Assembly (NCBI GenBank): GCA_048158365.1
Contig: JBLLNL010000011.1
Source of the DNA: Azoarcus_F sp048158365
GTDB lineage: Bacteria; Pseudomonadota; Gammaproteobacteria; Burkholderiales; Rhodocyclaceae
Reading direction: 5' to 3' (one strand)
Length of the DNA: 64,000 nucleotides
The translations under genes and the position numbers were made by a program. The notes beneath the pieces were generated by a model. The model did no database searches and was not told the origin of the DNA. It saw only the letters and a program-made list of their open reading frames with translations. Numbering within the stretch: position 1 is the stretch's first letter; every line of letters starts with the position of its first letter. Below are positions 1 through 9,571 of the stretch, one piece after another.

Positions 1-1
1 A

Positions 2-247
2 CCCGAGACACTGATCGGTCGGGTACATCGGCGCGGTGTCGATGCCGAGCGACGCATCACCGAACGCTATCTCGAAAGCGTCGCCGAGCGCTATGCGCGC
101 TTCTTTTACGAGTATGACGCCGCGCCCCTGTTCATCGTCGACGCAGAGGTCCTGAATCCGATCGACGAGGACGCCGACTTCGAACTGCTCCTGGATCGAC
201 TGCGCAACATGCGCAGTTATCGGGAGTTCTTCGGATATGCGGGCTGA
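2..247 (+). CDS. Deoxynucleoside kinase family protein, C-terminal part (5' truncated by window)
   Basis: The frame is open from the first bases of the window to a TGA at 245-247 and gives about 81 C-terminal residues. The stretch ERYLESVAERYARFFYEY, followed by PLFIVDAEVLNPIDEDADF and a final helix, is typical of the C-terminal lid and helical region of bacterial deoxyadenosine/deoxyguanosine kinases. These enzymes phosphorylate salvaged deoxynucleosides in the cytoplasm. Its place just upstream of panB matches the usual folK-dNK-panB-panC order of Betaproteobacteria. The P-loop and substrate residues lie outside the window, so substrate specificity cannot be judged. Confidence 0.75.
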   Translation, partial: PETLIGRVHRRGVDAERRITERYLESVAERYARFFYEYDAAPLFIVDAEVLNPIDEDADFELLLDRLRNMRSYREFFGYAG

Positions 248-409
248 GCACTGCACGATTGCTTCATCGCGCAAAGAGGCTTGTACATCGCCGCGTTTTG
301 CGGAACACTGCCGCCCTTGAGCGTCCGGACCCGATCGAATTTCGCCATCCTTGACGTCGCCAACCCGAATCCTGGCATTTCGAACCCTCATCCGGAGCTG
401 GAGTATCCA

Positions 410-1225
410 ATGAGTTACCTACAGGACGACAAACCCGTCACGCTTTTCCAGCTCGGCAAGATGCGGGCCGAAAAACACAAGATCGCGATGCTTACCTGCT
501 ACGACGCCAGCTTCGCGTCGCTGCTGGAGCGTGCGGGGGTCGATGTGCTGCTGGTCGGCGACTCCCTCGGCAATGTGTTGCAGGGCCAGAAATCGACGCT
601 GCCGGTGACGATGGAACAGATGGTTTACCACACCGAATGCGTGGCGCGCGGCGCGCGGCGCGCCTTCGTCGTCGCCGACATGCCGTTCGGCAGCTATCAG
701 GAGAGCCCCGAGCAGGCCATGCGCAATGCCGCCCGTCTGCTGGCCGCAGGCGCACAGATGGTCAAACTCGAAGGTGGCGCCCATGTCGTCGAGACGGTCC
801 GTTTTCTCGTCGAACGCGGTGTACCGGTATGCGCCCATATCGGTCTCACCCCGCAGTCCGTGCATCAGCTCGGCGGTTACCGGGTGCAGGGGCGCGACAA
901 GGACGGCGCAGCGCACCTGAAGGCGGATGCACTTGCACTGGAGAAGGCTGGTGCGGCCATGATGGTAATGGAGATGGTTCCGGCCGAGCTCGCCGCCGAC
1001 ATCACCGCGAGCCTCGGCTCGATGGCCACGATCGGCATCGGAGCCGGCACCGCCTGCGACGGCCAGGTCCTGGTGCTGCACGACATGATCGGCGTGTTTC
1101 CCGGCCGCAAGGCGCGTTTCGTGCGCAATTTCATGGAAGGGTCGGCCAGCATCGACGAGGCGGTCTCACGCTATGTGCAGGCGGTGAAGGACGGCAGCTT
1201 CCCGGCCGCCGAAAACAACTACTGA
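410..1225 (+). CDS. panB: 3-methyl-2-oxobutanoate hydroxymethyltransferase
   Basis: This is the first committed enzyme of pantothenate synthesis. It transfers a hydroxymethyl group from methylene-THF to alpha-ketoisovalerate to make ketopantoate. The 271-residue length is normal. VGDSLGNVLQG (residues 49-59) with D51, VVADMPFGSYQ with D90, KLEGG near 119-123, AHIGLTPQ near 142-149 and MVMEMVP with E188 correspond to the metal-binding and catalytic positions of the TIM-barrel PanB family. The frame is open 43 codons further upstream, but ATG 410 starts the conserved protein and has a GGAG-type ribosome site just before it. panC follows after 27 bp, probably in one operon. Confidence 0.96.
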   Translation: MSYLQDDKPVTLFQLGKMRAEKHKIAMLTCYDASFASLLERAGVDVLLVGDSLGNVLQGQKSTLPVTMEQMVYHTECVARGARRAFVVADMPFGSYQESPEQAMRNAARLLAAGAQMVKLEGGAHVVETVRFLVERGVPVCAHIGLTPQSVHQLGGYRVQGRDKDGAAHLKADALALEKAGAAMMVMEMVPAELAADITASLGSMATIGIGAGTACDGQVLVLHDMIGVFPGRKARFVRNFMEGSASIDEAVSRYVQAVKDGSFPAAENNY

Positions 1226-1252
1226 TCGACGCACGCACCGGGAGACGACACC

Positions 1253-2080
1253 ATGCAGATCCACGAAACGATCGAAAGCATTCGTGACACGCGCAGGAAA
1301 GCCGGCAGGGTTGCCTTCGTGCCGACCATGGGCAACCTGCACGAGGGTCACATCACGATGATGCGTCAGGCCGGAGATCATGCCGACGCGGTCATCGCCA
1401 GCATCTTCGTCAATCGCCTGCAGTTCGGCCCAGGCGAGGATTTCAACAGCTACCCCCGGACGCTCGAGGCCGACTGCGAGAAGCTCGAGGCCGCGGGCGT
1501 AGAACATCTTTTTGCCCCCGATGAGCAGCTGATCTATCCGGAGCCGCAAAACTATCATGTGGACCCCGCGCCGGCCCAGATCTCGATTCTAGAAGGCGAA
1601 TTCAGACCCGGGCACTTCCGCGGCGTCGCGACGATCGTACTCAAGCTGCTCAACATCGTTCAACCCGACACCGCCTTGTTCGGCAAGAAGGACTACCAGC
1701 AACTGATGGTGCTGTCGAACATGGTGCACCAACTCGCGATGCCCGTCGAAGTGCTGCCGGGCGAAACGGTGCGGGCCGAGGATGGTCTGGCCCTGTCATC
1801 GCGCAACGGCTATCTGTCGGAGCCGGAAAGAGCCGAGGCACCGCGTCTGTACCAGTTGCTCAACGTCATCCGGGAGGCGGTTTGCGCTGGGGACCACGAC
1901 TTTCTGAAGCTCGAGACCGACGCGATGAGCACGCTGTCGGCGCATGGCTGGGAGCCGGATTACATCGCGGTGCGCCGTCGTGCCGACCTGCAGCCGCCGC
2001 TTCACGAAGACGATCCGCTGGTCGTGCTCGCCGCTGCACGACTCGGGCGGACGCGTCTGATCGACAACCTCGAGATCTGA
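1253..2080 (+). CDS. panC: Pantothenate synthetase (pantoate-beta-alanine ligase)
   Basis: It joins pantoate and beta-alanine using ATP, the last step of pantothenate synthesis. The 275-residue product has the nucleotidyl-transferase HIGH-like motif PTMGNLHEGH (residues 24-33), the FVNRLQFGPGEDFNSYPRT substrate loop, the LFGKKDYQQL segment and the KMSKS-like ALSSRNGYL signature. The final residues TRLIDN are also typical. A GGGAGA ribosome site precedes ATG 1253. The canonical FVNPxQF loop reads FVNRLQF here, a conservative family variant. A long palindrome begins 12 bp after the stop. Confidence 0.96.
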   Translation: MQIHETIESIRDTRRKAGRVAFVPTMGNLHEGHITMMRQAGDHADAVIASIFVNRLQFGPGEDFNSYPRTLEADCEKLEAAGVEHLFAPDEQLIYPEPQNYHVDPAPAQISILEGEFRPGHFRGVATIVLKLLNIVQPDTALFGKKDYQQLMVLSNMVHQLAMPVEVLPGETVRAEDGLALSSRNGYLSEPERAEAPRLYQLLNVIREAVCAGDHDFLKLETDAMSTLSAHGWEPDYIAVRRRADLQPPLHEDDPLVVLAAARLGRTRLIDNLEI

Positions 2081-2092
2081 AAAGGGCCGGGA

Positions 2093-2265
2093 CCCTAGGA
2101 GGCTGTCGGACTTGAGGCTGATCTACTGCGCCGGTGGGAGAAGCGGTCCATATCTGCCCGATTTTTCGTTGCATAGAACCACTATGCGCCTCAAAATCGA
2201 CCAGATCTGTCCTCGCTTTCCCACCCGGCTCGTGACGATCGCTCAAGTCCGACAGCCTCCTAGGG
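2093..2265. repeat. 173-bp giant imperfect palindrome, MITE-like, with 24-bp perfect terminal inverted repeats
   Basis: Positions 2093-2116 are the exact reverse complement of 2242-2265 (24 of 24 bases). The inside is also self-complementary in blocks: GTGGGAGAAGCGG pairs loosely with CGCTTTCCCAC, and the apex is the perfect hairpin GCATAG-AACCA-CTATGC (2171-2187) flanked by CGATTTT/AAAATCG. The outermost six bases, CCTAGG, are themselves palindromic, so a CTAG-type target duplication cannot be told apart from the repeat end. It has no coding capacity. This looks like a non-autonomous mobile palindromic element; in RNA it would fold into one long hairpin after panC. Confidence 0.8.
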
Positions 2266-2341
2266 TGACGAATTCTCCAAGAGCTGTGAGAGAATACGGA
2301 AGAGTTTCGGAGTTTTTTTGCCAAGAAAGGGGACAACAGGC

Positions 2342-2797
2342 ATGACCGCAATCACCGTCACAGTGAAGCAGGTTCTGGAGCAAAAGGGCAGCGTGACCTA
2401 TTCGGTCACCCCCGACACCAGCGTCTTCGATGCTCTGGCCATGATGGCCCTGCACGACATCGGCGCGGTGCTGGTCACCGACACCGGAAAACTGGTCGGC
2501 ATCTTCACCGAGCGCGACTACGCGAGAAAGATCGTGCTGAAGGGCCTCAGTTCGCGCGACGTCAAGGTCGGCGAAATGATGACCACCAACGTTCAGACGA
2601 TCAAGCCTTCCGATCAGATCATTTCGGTCATGAACACGATGACCAACAAGCGCTTCAGGCACCTGCCGGTCCTGGATGCCGACGCCAATCTGGCAGGCAT
2701 CGTGACCATCGGTGACGTGGTCAAGGCCGTCATCCAGGAACAGGAGGCGACCATCCAGCACCTCGCCAACTATATCGCCGGCGACATCGCGACCTGA
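2342..2797 (+). CDS. Two-CBS-domain protein
   Basis: The 151-residue protein consists of a tandem pair of CBS motifs (about residues 5-60 and 75-130), the module that binds adenosine nucleotides and senses energy state. Visible CBS signatures are DIGAVLVTDTGKLVGIFTERD and FRHLPVLDADANLAGIVTIGD. There is no attached enzyme or transporter domain, so it is a stand-alone CBS protein of unknown partner. ATG 2342 is chosen over an in-frame TTG at 2318 because AAAGGGGAC lies at proper distance before the ATG. It faces pepN tail to tail. Confidence 0.88.
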   Translation: MTAITVTVKQVLEQKGSVTYSVTPDTSVFDALAMMALHDIGAVLVTDTGKLVGIFTERDYARKIVLKGLSSRDVKVGEMMTTNVQTIKPSDQIISVMNTMTNKRFRHLPVLDADANLAGIVTIGDVVKAVIQEQEATIQHLANYIAGDIAT

Positions 2798-2850
2798 ACC
2801 CGCATCCTTGCGCGTCCAGTAAGCCGCCTCGGGGGCTACAGAACATGCAG

Positions 2851-2868
2851 CGCCGCGTTTACGCGGCG
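2851..2868. terminator. GC-rich hairpin between convergent CBS-protein gene and pepN
   Basis: CGCCGCGT (2851-2858) pairs with ACGCGGCG (2861-2868) around a two-base loop, and the flanking GCA/TGC extend the stem past a bulged G. It sits between two convergent stop codons and could end transcription from both sides. There is no T-tract, so intrinsic termination is uncertain. Confidence 0.45.
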
Positions 2869-2912
2869 TGCAGTGCAAGCGACAAGCGGCGCAGTTCTGC
2901 CGCTACGCGCAA

Positions 2913-5609
2913 TCAGTCGGCCAAGGCCTTGGTGACGATCTCGGACACATCCGGGGACAGACCGCGATGCGCCTTCACGCGCTCGATCTGAGCGCGGATC
3001 AGCGTCTGCAGGCCCGGGGTGAAGTGGCGCCAGTTCTCCAGCGTGCGGGCCATTCGCGACGCCACCTGCGGGTTTCCGCCATCGAGTTCGATGACACGAT
3101 CGGCCCAGAATACGTAGCCGCTGCCATCGACCGCATGGAATTCGGCCGGATTCGATTTGAAGAAGCTCCCCAGCAACGCATAGACCTTGTTCGGATTGGT
3201 GCGGGAGAAGGCTTCATGCTCGATCAGCTCGCGTACCCGTTCGAGCACCGGAGGGTCATCAGGTTGCCAGCGCCAGGCCATGGCCTGCAGGGCGAACCAC
3301 TTGTCCATGATCAGCGGGTCGTCGCGGAAACGCGAATGAAAGACCTCCAGCGCATCGCCGCGCCTGGGCGCCCCCCCGATTACCAGCGCGGCGAGCGCAC
3401 CGAAGCACTCGGTCATGCTGCCCGCGTATTCGAACTGGGTTTCCGCCTTGTCCAGCCCCTCTTCCACCCCCGCCGCCACCAGATATCTCAAGGCCAGATT
3501 CCGCAGTGCCCGACGGCCTGCATCGGCCGGATGGTAGCGATAGGCCCCATTGACCTCCATCGAACGGTAGCATGCCAGCCAGTCCTCGCTCAGACGCTCG
3601 CCCACCGTCTTCAGCACGACCATCAGCGCAGCGCGCAAGGCCGCCGGATCGGCCGGTCGCATGCGCTCGAGCAGATAGGTTTCGCCCGGCATCGCCAGCG
3701 CCTGGGCGCGGAAGGCCGGATCGAGCCCATCGTCGTTAAGCAGACTGCCCAAGGCATCGATGAAAGGCACCGGCACGACCAGGGGCTTGCCCTGAATCCG
3801 GTCCGACGCCAGCGTCATCAGCACGCGCTCGGCGTAGCGCTGACCCGCATCCCAGCGGTTGAAGGCGTCCGAATCGTGCGCCATGCGGAATGCAAGCCGT
3901 TCGTCGCTCTCCTGCAACTCCAGCACCACCGGGGCGGAAAAGCCACGCAACAGCGAAGGCACCGGTTCGGACGGCAGCCCGACGAAGTGATAGGTCCGCT
4001 CGAAATCGTCCAGCGTCAACACCCGGGTGGTGGCGCCAGCATGCTCCTCACCTTCGAGCTGAAGCGGCAGATCCTGACCATCGGGCCCGATCAGGCCGAG
4101 GGCGACCGGGATCACCTGCGGGAGTTTGTCGCTTTGCCCCGGCGTCGCGGGCAAGACCTGGGACAAGGTCAGCACGTACATGCCGGCCCCCCCTAGCCAC
4201 TTGCCCGCCGCCCTGAGCACCGGCGTCCCGGCCTGGCTGTACCAGCGCATGAACGGGTCGAGCTCGTAACCGTTGGCCTCGGCCATGCACTGGACAAAAT
4301 CGTCGCAGGTGACCGCCTGGCCGTCGTGGTAGCTGAAGTACAGGTCCATACCGTTGCGAAAACCCTCCCGCCCCAGCAGCGTATGCAGCATGCGGATGAC
4401 TTCGGCGCCCTTCTCGTACACCGTTGCGGTGTAGAAGTTGTTGATCTCCTGGTAGCTCTCGGGCCGGATCGGGTGCGCCATCGGTCCGGCATCCTCGGCA
4501 AACTGCGCAGTGCGCAACACCCGCACGTCGTCGATGCGTTTGACCGCACGGGCCGACGCCGCACCGGACGCCCCGGCCGCAGCAGCCAGCATATCGGCCG
4601 AGAACTGCTGATCGCGAAAAACCGTCAGTCCTTCCTTGAGCGTGAGCTGAAACCAGTCCCGACAGGTGACCCGATTGCCGGTCCAGTTGTGGAAGTACTC
4701 ATGCGCCACCACGCTTTCGATATGTTCGAAGTCGGCATCGGTGGCGGTGTCGGGTCGTGCCAGCACGTACTTCGAATTGAAGATGTTCAGGCCCTTGTTC
4801 TCCATCGCACCCATGTTGAAGTCGCCGACGGCGACGATCATGAAGCGATCGAGATCGAGTTCCAGGCCGAAGGTCTCCTCATCCCAACGCATCGCATGGA
4901 CCAGGGAATCCATCGCATGCTGCGTGCGGTCGAGATTGCCCTCCTCGACCCAGACCTGCAGCAGAACCTCGCGGCCCGACGCAGTCTCGACTCGCCGCTC
5001 GAGTGCCACCAGATCCGCGGCGACCAGTGCAAACAGGTACGACGGCTTCGGGAACGGATCCTCCCAGCGCGCAAAATGGCGTCCGCCGTCGAGTTCGCCC
5101 TGATCGACCAGATTGCCGTTGGACAGCAGCACCGGACACTCGGCGCGATCGGCCTCCAGCGTCACGGTGAATCGCGCCATCACATCCGGTCGATCCGCGA
5201 ACCACGTGATGCGGCGAAAGCCCTCGGCCTCGCACTGCGTGAAGTATCCGCCCTGGGAACGGTACAGGCCGGACAAAGCCGTGTTCGCAGAGGGATCGAT
5301 CCGCGTGACGATCTCCAGCTCGGCCCGTTCTCCGGCCAGCGCAAGCCTCATCACGTCACCTTCGACCGAAACCACGCCATTGGCCGGCTCCGCCCCGTCG
5401 ATGCGGACGCTGACGAGTTCGAGCGAATCGCCATCGAGCACCAGCGGCCCCGCCACCACTTCGGGGTCGCGGCTGCACTGCAGACGGCTGGTCACCACGG
5501 TCGCCTTCGCATCCAGGCGGAAATGCAGATCGACGCGATCGACCCGCCATGGAAGCGGTGCGTAATCACTGCGGCGAACGGTATGGCTTGTCTCGGTTGT
5601 CATCATCAA
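2913..5609 (-). CDS. pepN: Aminopeptidase N (M1 family)
   Basis: It is a cytoplasmic zinc metallopeptidase that removes N-terminal amino acids from peptides. The 898-residue length matches gammaproteobacterial-type PepN. GAMEN (residues 267-271) is the substrate-anchoring exopeptidase motif. HEYFHNW (303-309) with the downstream E326 forms the HExxH-x18-E zinc site. The C-terminal half is the helical domain of the family. It starts 10 bp after the UspA stop, so it is probably co-transcribed with that stress protein. The exact start among three consecutive ATG codons is uncertain. Confidence 0.95.
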   Translation of the reverse strand: MMMTTETSHTVRRSDYAPLPWRVDRVDLHFRLDAKATVVTSRLQCSRDPEVVAGPLVLDGDSLELVSVRIDGAEPANGVVSVEGDVMRLALAGERAELEIVTRIDPSANTALSGLYRSQGGYFTQCEAEGFRRITWFADRPDVMARFTVTLEADRAECPVLLSNGNLVDQGELDGGRHFARWEDPFPKPSYLFALVAADLVALERRVETASGREVLLQVWVEEGNLDRTQHAMDSLVHAMRWDEETFGLELDLDRFMIVAVGDFNMGAMENKGLNIFNSKYVLARPDTATDADFEHIESVVAHEYFHNWTGNRVTCRDWFQLTLKEGLTVFRDQQFSADMLAAAAGASGAASARAVKRIDDVRVLRTAQFAEDAGPMAHPIRPESYQEINNFYTATVYEKGAEVIRMLHTLLGREGFRNGMDLYFSYHDGQAVTCDDFVQCMAEANGYELDPFMRWYSQAGTPVLRAAGKWLGGAGMYVLTLSQVLPATPGQSDKLPQVIPVALGLIGPDGQDLPLQLEGEEHAGATTRVLTLDDFERTYHFVGLPSEPVPSLLRGFSAPVVLELQESDERLAFRMAHDSDAFNRWDAGQRYAERVLMTLASDRIQGKPLVVPVPFIDALGSLLNDDGLDPAFRAQALAMPGETYLLERMRPADPAALRAALMVVLKTVGERLSEDWLACYRSMEVNGAYRYHPADAGRRALRNLALRYLVAAGVEEGLDKAETQFEYAGSMTECFGALAALVIGGAPRRGDALEVFHSRFRDDPLIMDKWFALQAMAWRWQPDDPPVLERVRELIEHEAFSRTNPNKVYALLGSFFKSNPAEFHAVDGSGYVFWADRVIELDGGNPQVASRMARTLENWRHFTPGLQTLIRAQIERVKAHRGLSPDVSEIVTKALAD

Positions 5610-5619
5610 GAGTCAGGGT

Positions 5620-6519
5620 TCAGCGTTTATGGCGGTCTGCGACGAGCACGTCGCAATGTGCATGCTCGAGCACCTGGCGGGTCACGCTGCCGAGCACGAG
5701 TTCCTCGACCATGCGCAGGCCCTGCTTGCCCATCGTGATCAGGTCGCAGTCGTGCGAGGCTGCCTGCTCCACGATCGCACTCGCGGGCTGGCCATGCACC
5801 AGCACCCGGTGGACGTTCTCCTTGGGCACGCCTGCGGCCTCGGCCAGTGCGTCCAGGCGTTTGATCGCGTCCTGCTTGGCCGCACGGCGCAGGTCCTCGA
5901 CCGTCTTCTCCGCGACACCGGCCATCCTGAGTTGCCCCTCGTAAGGCACCTCGAACGAATGCAGCAACACGATCTGTGCGCCAGGGGCGATCTCTCGGGC
6001 GAGCGAGAGCGCCGCACTCGAGCGTTCCGAGAAATCGACCGGTACCAGCACGCGACGGTAGCGCCCGCTCGGCTGAACTCTGACCACCAGCATCGGACGC
6101 TCGGTCTTGCGGAGCACCCGATCGGTGGTCGAGCCGAGCAGCAGATCCCGCACGAAACCCCCACCATGTGCGCCCATCACCAGCAGGCTGGCATCGATCG
6201 AGTCGGCCTGACGGTTGATCTGACGGAGCACCGAACCGGCCGAAACACTGACCTCGGCCTGAACCGCATGCTGCGCCTTGATGTCTTCCGCGAGTTTCTG
6301 CATGCGGGCCAGCGCCTCGCTGACCAGCCTGTTCTCGAGATCATCGCTGCTGTCCGGCGCCATCAGGTCGTGCAACGCATTCAAAGTGCCGCGACTGATG
6401 ATGTTGGTCAGCGCCAGATGCGCGCCGAACTCGGCTGCGAGCAGCGCCGCCCGCTCGATTGCCTTGCCCGCAACGTCGGACAGGTCCGTTGCCGCAAGTA
6501 TGCTGTGAATTCGGTTCAT
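5620..6519 (-). CDS. Universal stress protein, tandem UspA domains
   Basis: The 299-residue protein contains two Usp domains, about residues 1-145 and 150-299. Each ends with the nucleotide-binding signature: LLVMGAHGGGFVRDLLLGST in the first and a G-K-Q-G-x8-LGSVT pattern in the second. The ATG at 6519 is preceded by a perfect AAGGAGG; an earlier in-frame start has no such site. Tandem Usp proteins bind ATP and help survival under stress; the target is unknown. It lies between the P-type ATPase gene and pepN on the same strand. Confidence 0.92.
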   Translation of the reverse strand: MNRIHSILAATDLSDVAGKAIERAALLAAEFGAHLALTNIISRGTLNALHDLMAPDSSDDLENRLVSEALARMQKLAEDIKAQHAVQAEVSVSAGSVLRQINRQADSIDASLLVMGAHGGGFVRDLLLGSTTDRVLRKTERPMLVVRVQPSGRYRRVLVPVDFSERSSAALSLAREIAPGAQIVLLHSFEVPYEGQLRMAGVAEKTVEDLRRAAKQDAIKRLDALAEAAGVPKENVHRVLVHGQPASAIVEQAASHDCDLITMGKQGLRMVEELVLGSVTRQVLEHAHCDVLVADRHKR

Positions 6520-6591
6520 GTCGCCTCCTTGGCGCCCCTGAGCGGAGCGCATTGTTTGTTGCCCGGCCGGCCCCGGCGGCAATCCGCCGGA

Positions 6592-9429
6592 TCATGCACG
6601 TGAGCGTATGCCGGGGCCGAGGCCGAGACGCTTGACCACGGCCTTCTCCGCTTCCACCACCATCAACACGATCATACCGAAGCCGAAGATGTACAGCCAG
6701 GAAACAGGGTCCAGCGCGGCGGTGCCGAACAGCGCCTGCATCACCGGAACATATGTGAACAGCCCCTGCGCGACCAGCAGCAACCCGATCGCGCCCAGTA
6801 CATATGGATTGCCGGTCAGTCCCTCGCGATTGAGCACCGGCTCGGTGAAGCTGCGGACGTTGAACAAATAGAACACCTCCCCGATCAGCACTGCATTGAC
6901 GGCCGCGGTCCTGGCCACTTCCAGGCTCGCACCGCGATCCAGCTCCCACAGGAACAGGCCGATAGCGCCGGCCACCAGCAACAGCCCGACGAAGATCACC
7001 CGCCACATCAGAAAGCGGCTCAGCAACGGTTCGGACGGCGCCCGCGGGGGCCGCTGCATGATGTTGCGCTCCGGCTTCTCGAACGCGAGCGCGAGCGCGA
7101 GCGTCACCGCGGTGATCATGTTCACCCACAGGATCTGCGCGGGCGTGATCGGCATCGTCATACCGAACAGGATCGCGACCAACACGATCGCGGCCTGGCC
7201 GATGTTCGTCGGCAGGATGAACGCGATCGCCTTCTTCAGGTTGTCGTACACCGTGCGTCCTTCCTCGACCGCGGCCGCGATCGATGCGAAGTTGTCGTCG
7301 GCCAGCACCATCTCCGATGCCTCCTTGGCGGCCTCGGTACCCTTGTTTCCCATCGCGACGCCGACATCGGCGCGCTTCAGCGCGGGGGCATCATTGACGC
7401 CGTCGCCGGTCATCGCGACGACCTCGCCACGCGCCTGCATCGCGGTCACCAGGCGCAGCTTGTGCTCGGGACTGGCCCGCGCGAAGATGTCCGTGTCCGC
7501 CACCAACTCCGCGAGCTGCGTGTCGTCCATTTTCTCGATCTCGGCGCCGGTCACCGCCCTGATCTTCGCGCCGAGGCCGAGTTGCACGCCGATCGCGGTT
7601 GCGGTGGCCGCGTGGTCGCCGGTGATCATCTTGACCCGGATGCCGGCGGACTGACAATGCGCGACCGCTTCGATCGCCTCCTCCCGCGGTGGGTCCGACA
7701 GCCCGAACACCGCGAGCAGGCTGAAGCCGCCCTGCTCGACGTCGCCGAAGGCCAGCGACTTCAGATCGGCGGCGTCGTCGCGCACCGCAACGGCCAGCAG
7801 GCGCATGCCGTCGGCTGCGGTTTCGTCCATCGCAGTCTGCCATCGTGCCTCGTCGAGCGCCTGATCACCGTCCGCCGCCCACTGCGCCGAACACAGATCG
7901 AGGATGCGTTCGGGCGCTCCCTTGAGATAGATCCGACCGCGCCCGTCGTGGTCGTGATGCAGCGTCGCCATGAAACGGTGCTCCGACTCGAACGGTATGA
8001 CGTCGGTGCGCGGCAAGGCTTCGGCCTCGAACGCCGGATCGAGCCCGGCCTTCATCGCGACGGTGACCAGCGCCCCCTCGGTCGGATCGCCGCGCAACTG
8101 CCACGCCTCGCCCTGGCGGCTCACGCTCGCGTCATTGCACAGCAGCACAGCGCGCACGGTCTCGAGCAGCACGGGCACCTGCTCCACATCGATCTCCCCG
8201 GTTTGCGCGGTGGCTGCATCGGGGCCGTCCTGTGTTTTTGCCAGCAGGTCGCTGCCGAACAGCGCCTCGATGAGAGCCCGGCCATCGTCAGCCCCGGCCG
8301 ACACACCGCTGTGCTCGAACGCGCCGTGTGGTGCATAGCCCACGCCCGACACCGAGAAACGACCGGCGCCGGTGATGACGCGTTGTGCGGTCATCTCGTT
8401 GCGGGTCAGCGTTCCGGTCTTGTCCGAGCAGATCACGGTGACCGATCCCAGCGCCTCGACCGAAGGCAGGCGCCGGATGATCGCGTTGCGCCGCGCCATC
8501 CGCTGCACGCCGATCGCGAGCGTGATCGTCATGATGGCGGGCAGTCCCTCCGGAATCGCGGCCACTGCCAGCCCCACCGCAGCGAGAAACATCTCGTCCA
8601 TCGTGTAGTTTCTGAACAGGATGCCGAACGCGAAGGACACGCTCGCCACGCCGAGGATAGCGACCGTCAGCCAGCGCCCGAACACGCCCAGTTGGCGCAG
8701 CAGCGGCGTCGTGATCTCCTCGACCGCATTGAGCATCGCACTGATGCGGCCGATCTCGGTCCGCGCCCCGGTCGCGACCACGACGCCGACGGCCTGCCCA
8801 TAGGCGACCAGCGTGCCCGAATAAGCCATGCAGCTTCGGTCGCCGACCGCCGCGTCCTCGTCGACCGCATCGACTGCCTTCTCGACCGGAACGGATTCAC
8901 CGGTCAGCGCGGCCTCCTCCACCCGCAGGCTTCTGATTTCGAGCAGACGCATGTCTGCGGGCACCTTGTCCCCGGACGCCAGGAACACGATGTCACCGGG
9001 CACCAGTTCCTCGGCGCGCATCTCCCTGCGATGCCCTTCGCGCAGGACCTGGGCGTTGAGCGACAGCATGTTGCGTATCGCATCGAGCGCCTGCTCGGCC
9101 TTGCCTTCCTGGATGAAGCCGATGATCGCGTTGATGACGACCACCCCGAAGATGACGCCGCTGTCGATCCAGTGTCCGAGCACGAGCGTGACCACGCCCG
9201 CGGCGACCAGCACATAGATCAGCACGTTGTGGAACTGCAGCAGAAAGCGCTGCAACGCGCTGCGCCGCTTCGGAGCCGGCAATTCGTTGCGACCATGCTC
9301 GTGCAGCCGCGTGGCCGCCTCATCGGCCGAAAGGCCCTTCGCGCGGGTGACCTCGAGCGCCTCGAGCACGTCGTCGGCGGCACGCGCATGGAACCGATTG
9401 TCGGACTGCTGGGGACGGGATGTATTCAT
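6592..9429 (-). CDS. Cation-transporting P-type ATPase (P2 type, Ca2+/Na+-like)
   Basis: It is an inner-membrane ion pump of about 945 residues. In order: an N-terminal cation ATPase domain, TM1-2, actuator motif LTGESVPVEK (TGES 176-179), the M4 motif IPEGLP (PEGL 293-296), DKTGTLT with phosphorylated D336, the nucleotide domain with KGAPERI, the hinge MTGDGVNDAPALKRADVGVAMG, and six C-terminal TMs. PEGL in M4 is the SERCA/PMR1-type ion site. M6 reads WVNMITAVTLALAL and lacks the Asp of true Ca2+ pumps, so the transported ion is unclear. An earlier in-frame start at 9480 exists; neither start has a strong ribosome site. Confidence 0.9.
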   Translation of the reverse strand: MNTSRPQQSDNRFHARAADDVLEALEVTRAKGLSADEAATRLHEHGRNELPAPKRRSALQRFLLQFHNVLIYVLVAAGVVTLVLGHWIDSGVIFGVVVINAIIGFIQEGKAEQALDAIRNMLSLNAQVLREGHRREMRAEELVPGDIVFLASGDKVPADMRLLEIRSLRVEEAALTGESVPVEKAVDAVDEDAAVGDRSCMAYSGTLVAYGQAVGVVVATGARTEIGRISAMLNAVEEITTPLLRQLGVFGRWLTVAILGVASVSFAFGILFRNYTMDEMFLAAVGLAVAAIPEGLPAIMTITLAIGVQRMARRNAIIRRLPSVEALGSVTVICSDKTGTLTRNEMTAQRVITGAGRFSVSGVGYAPHGAFEHSGVSAGADDGRALIEALFGSDLLAKTQDGPDAATAQTGEIDVEQVPVLLETVRAVLLCNDASVSRQGEAWQLRGDPTEGALVTVAMKAGLDPAFEAEALPRTDVIPFESEHRFMATLHHDHDGRGRIYLKGAPERILDLCSAQWAADGDQALDEARWQTAMDETAADGMRLLAVAVRDDAADLKSLAFGDVEQGGFSLLAVFGLSDPPREEAIEAVAHCQSAGIRVKMITGDHAATATAIGVQLGLGAKIRAVTGAEIEKMDDTQLAELVADTDIFARASPEHKLRLVTAMQARGEVVAMTGDGVNDAPALKRADVGVAMGNKGTEAAKEASEMVLADDNFASIAAAVEEGRTVYDNLKKAIAFILPTNIGQAAIVLVAILFGMTMPITPAQILWVNMITAVTLALALAFEKPERNIMQRPPRAPSEPLLSRFLMWRVIFVGLLLVAGAIGLFLWELDRGASLEVARTAAVNAVLIGEVFYLFNVRSFTEPVLNREGLTGNPYVLGAIGLLLVAQGLFTYVPVMQALFGTAALDPVSWLYIFGFGMIVLMVVEAEKAVVKRLGLGPGIRSRA

Positions 9430-9571
9430 GCTGATCGATCCGATTAGCTGACTGGACACACCCATGGTAACCGATGGCATTGCGGATGGCGCTGCAATGC
9501 AGCATCCGGATGGCTCCGATCAGGGCGCCCGATCGATCCCGCCCGCACCGCGGCGCTTGACCGCGCGTGAC

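Noticed and set aside
2093..2265. Ordinary Rho-independent terminator after panC
   Set aside because: The stem spans 173 bp with distant arms and palindromic CCTAGG ends and no T-tract, so it is better explained as a repeat element.
2868..4196. 442-codon open frame on the plus strand opposite pepN
   Set aside because: It mirrors the pepN reading frame, is rich in Arg, His and Gln as antisense of high-GC genes is, and has no domain.
7462..9447. 661-codon open frame opposite the P-type ATPase
   Set aside because: Antisense shadow: the minus frame has every P-type ATPase motif, the plus frame none.
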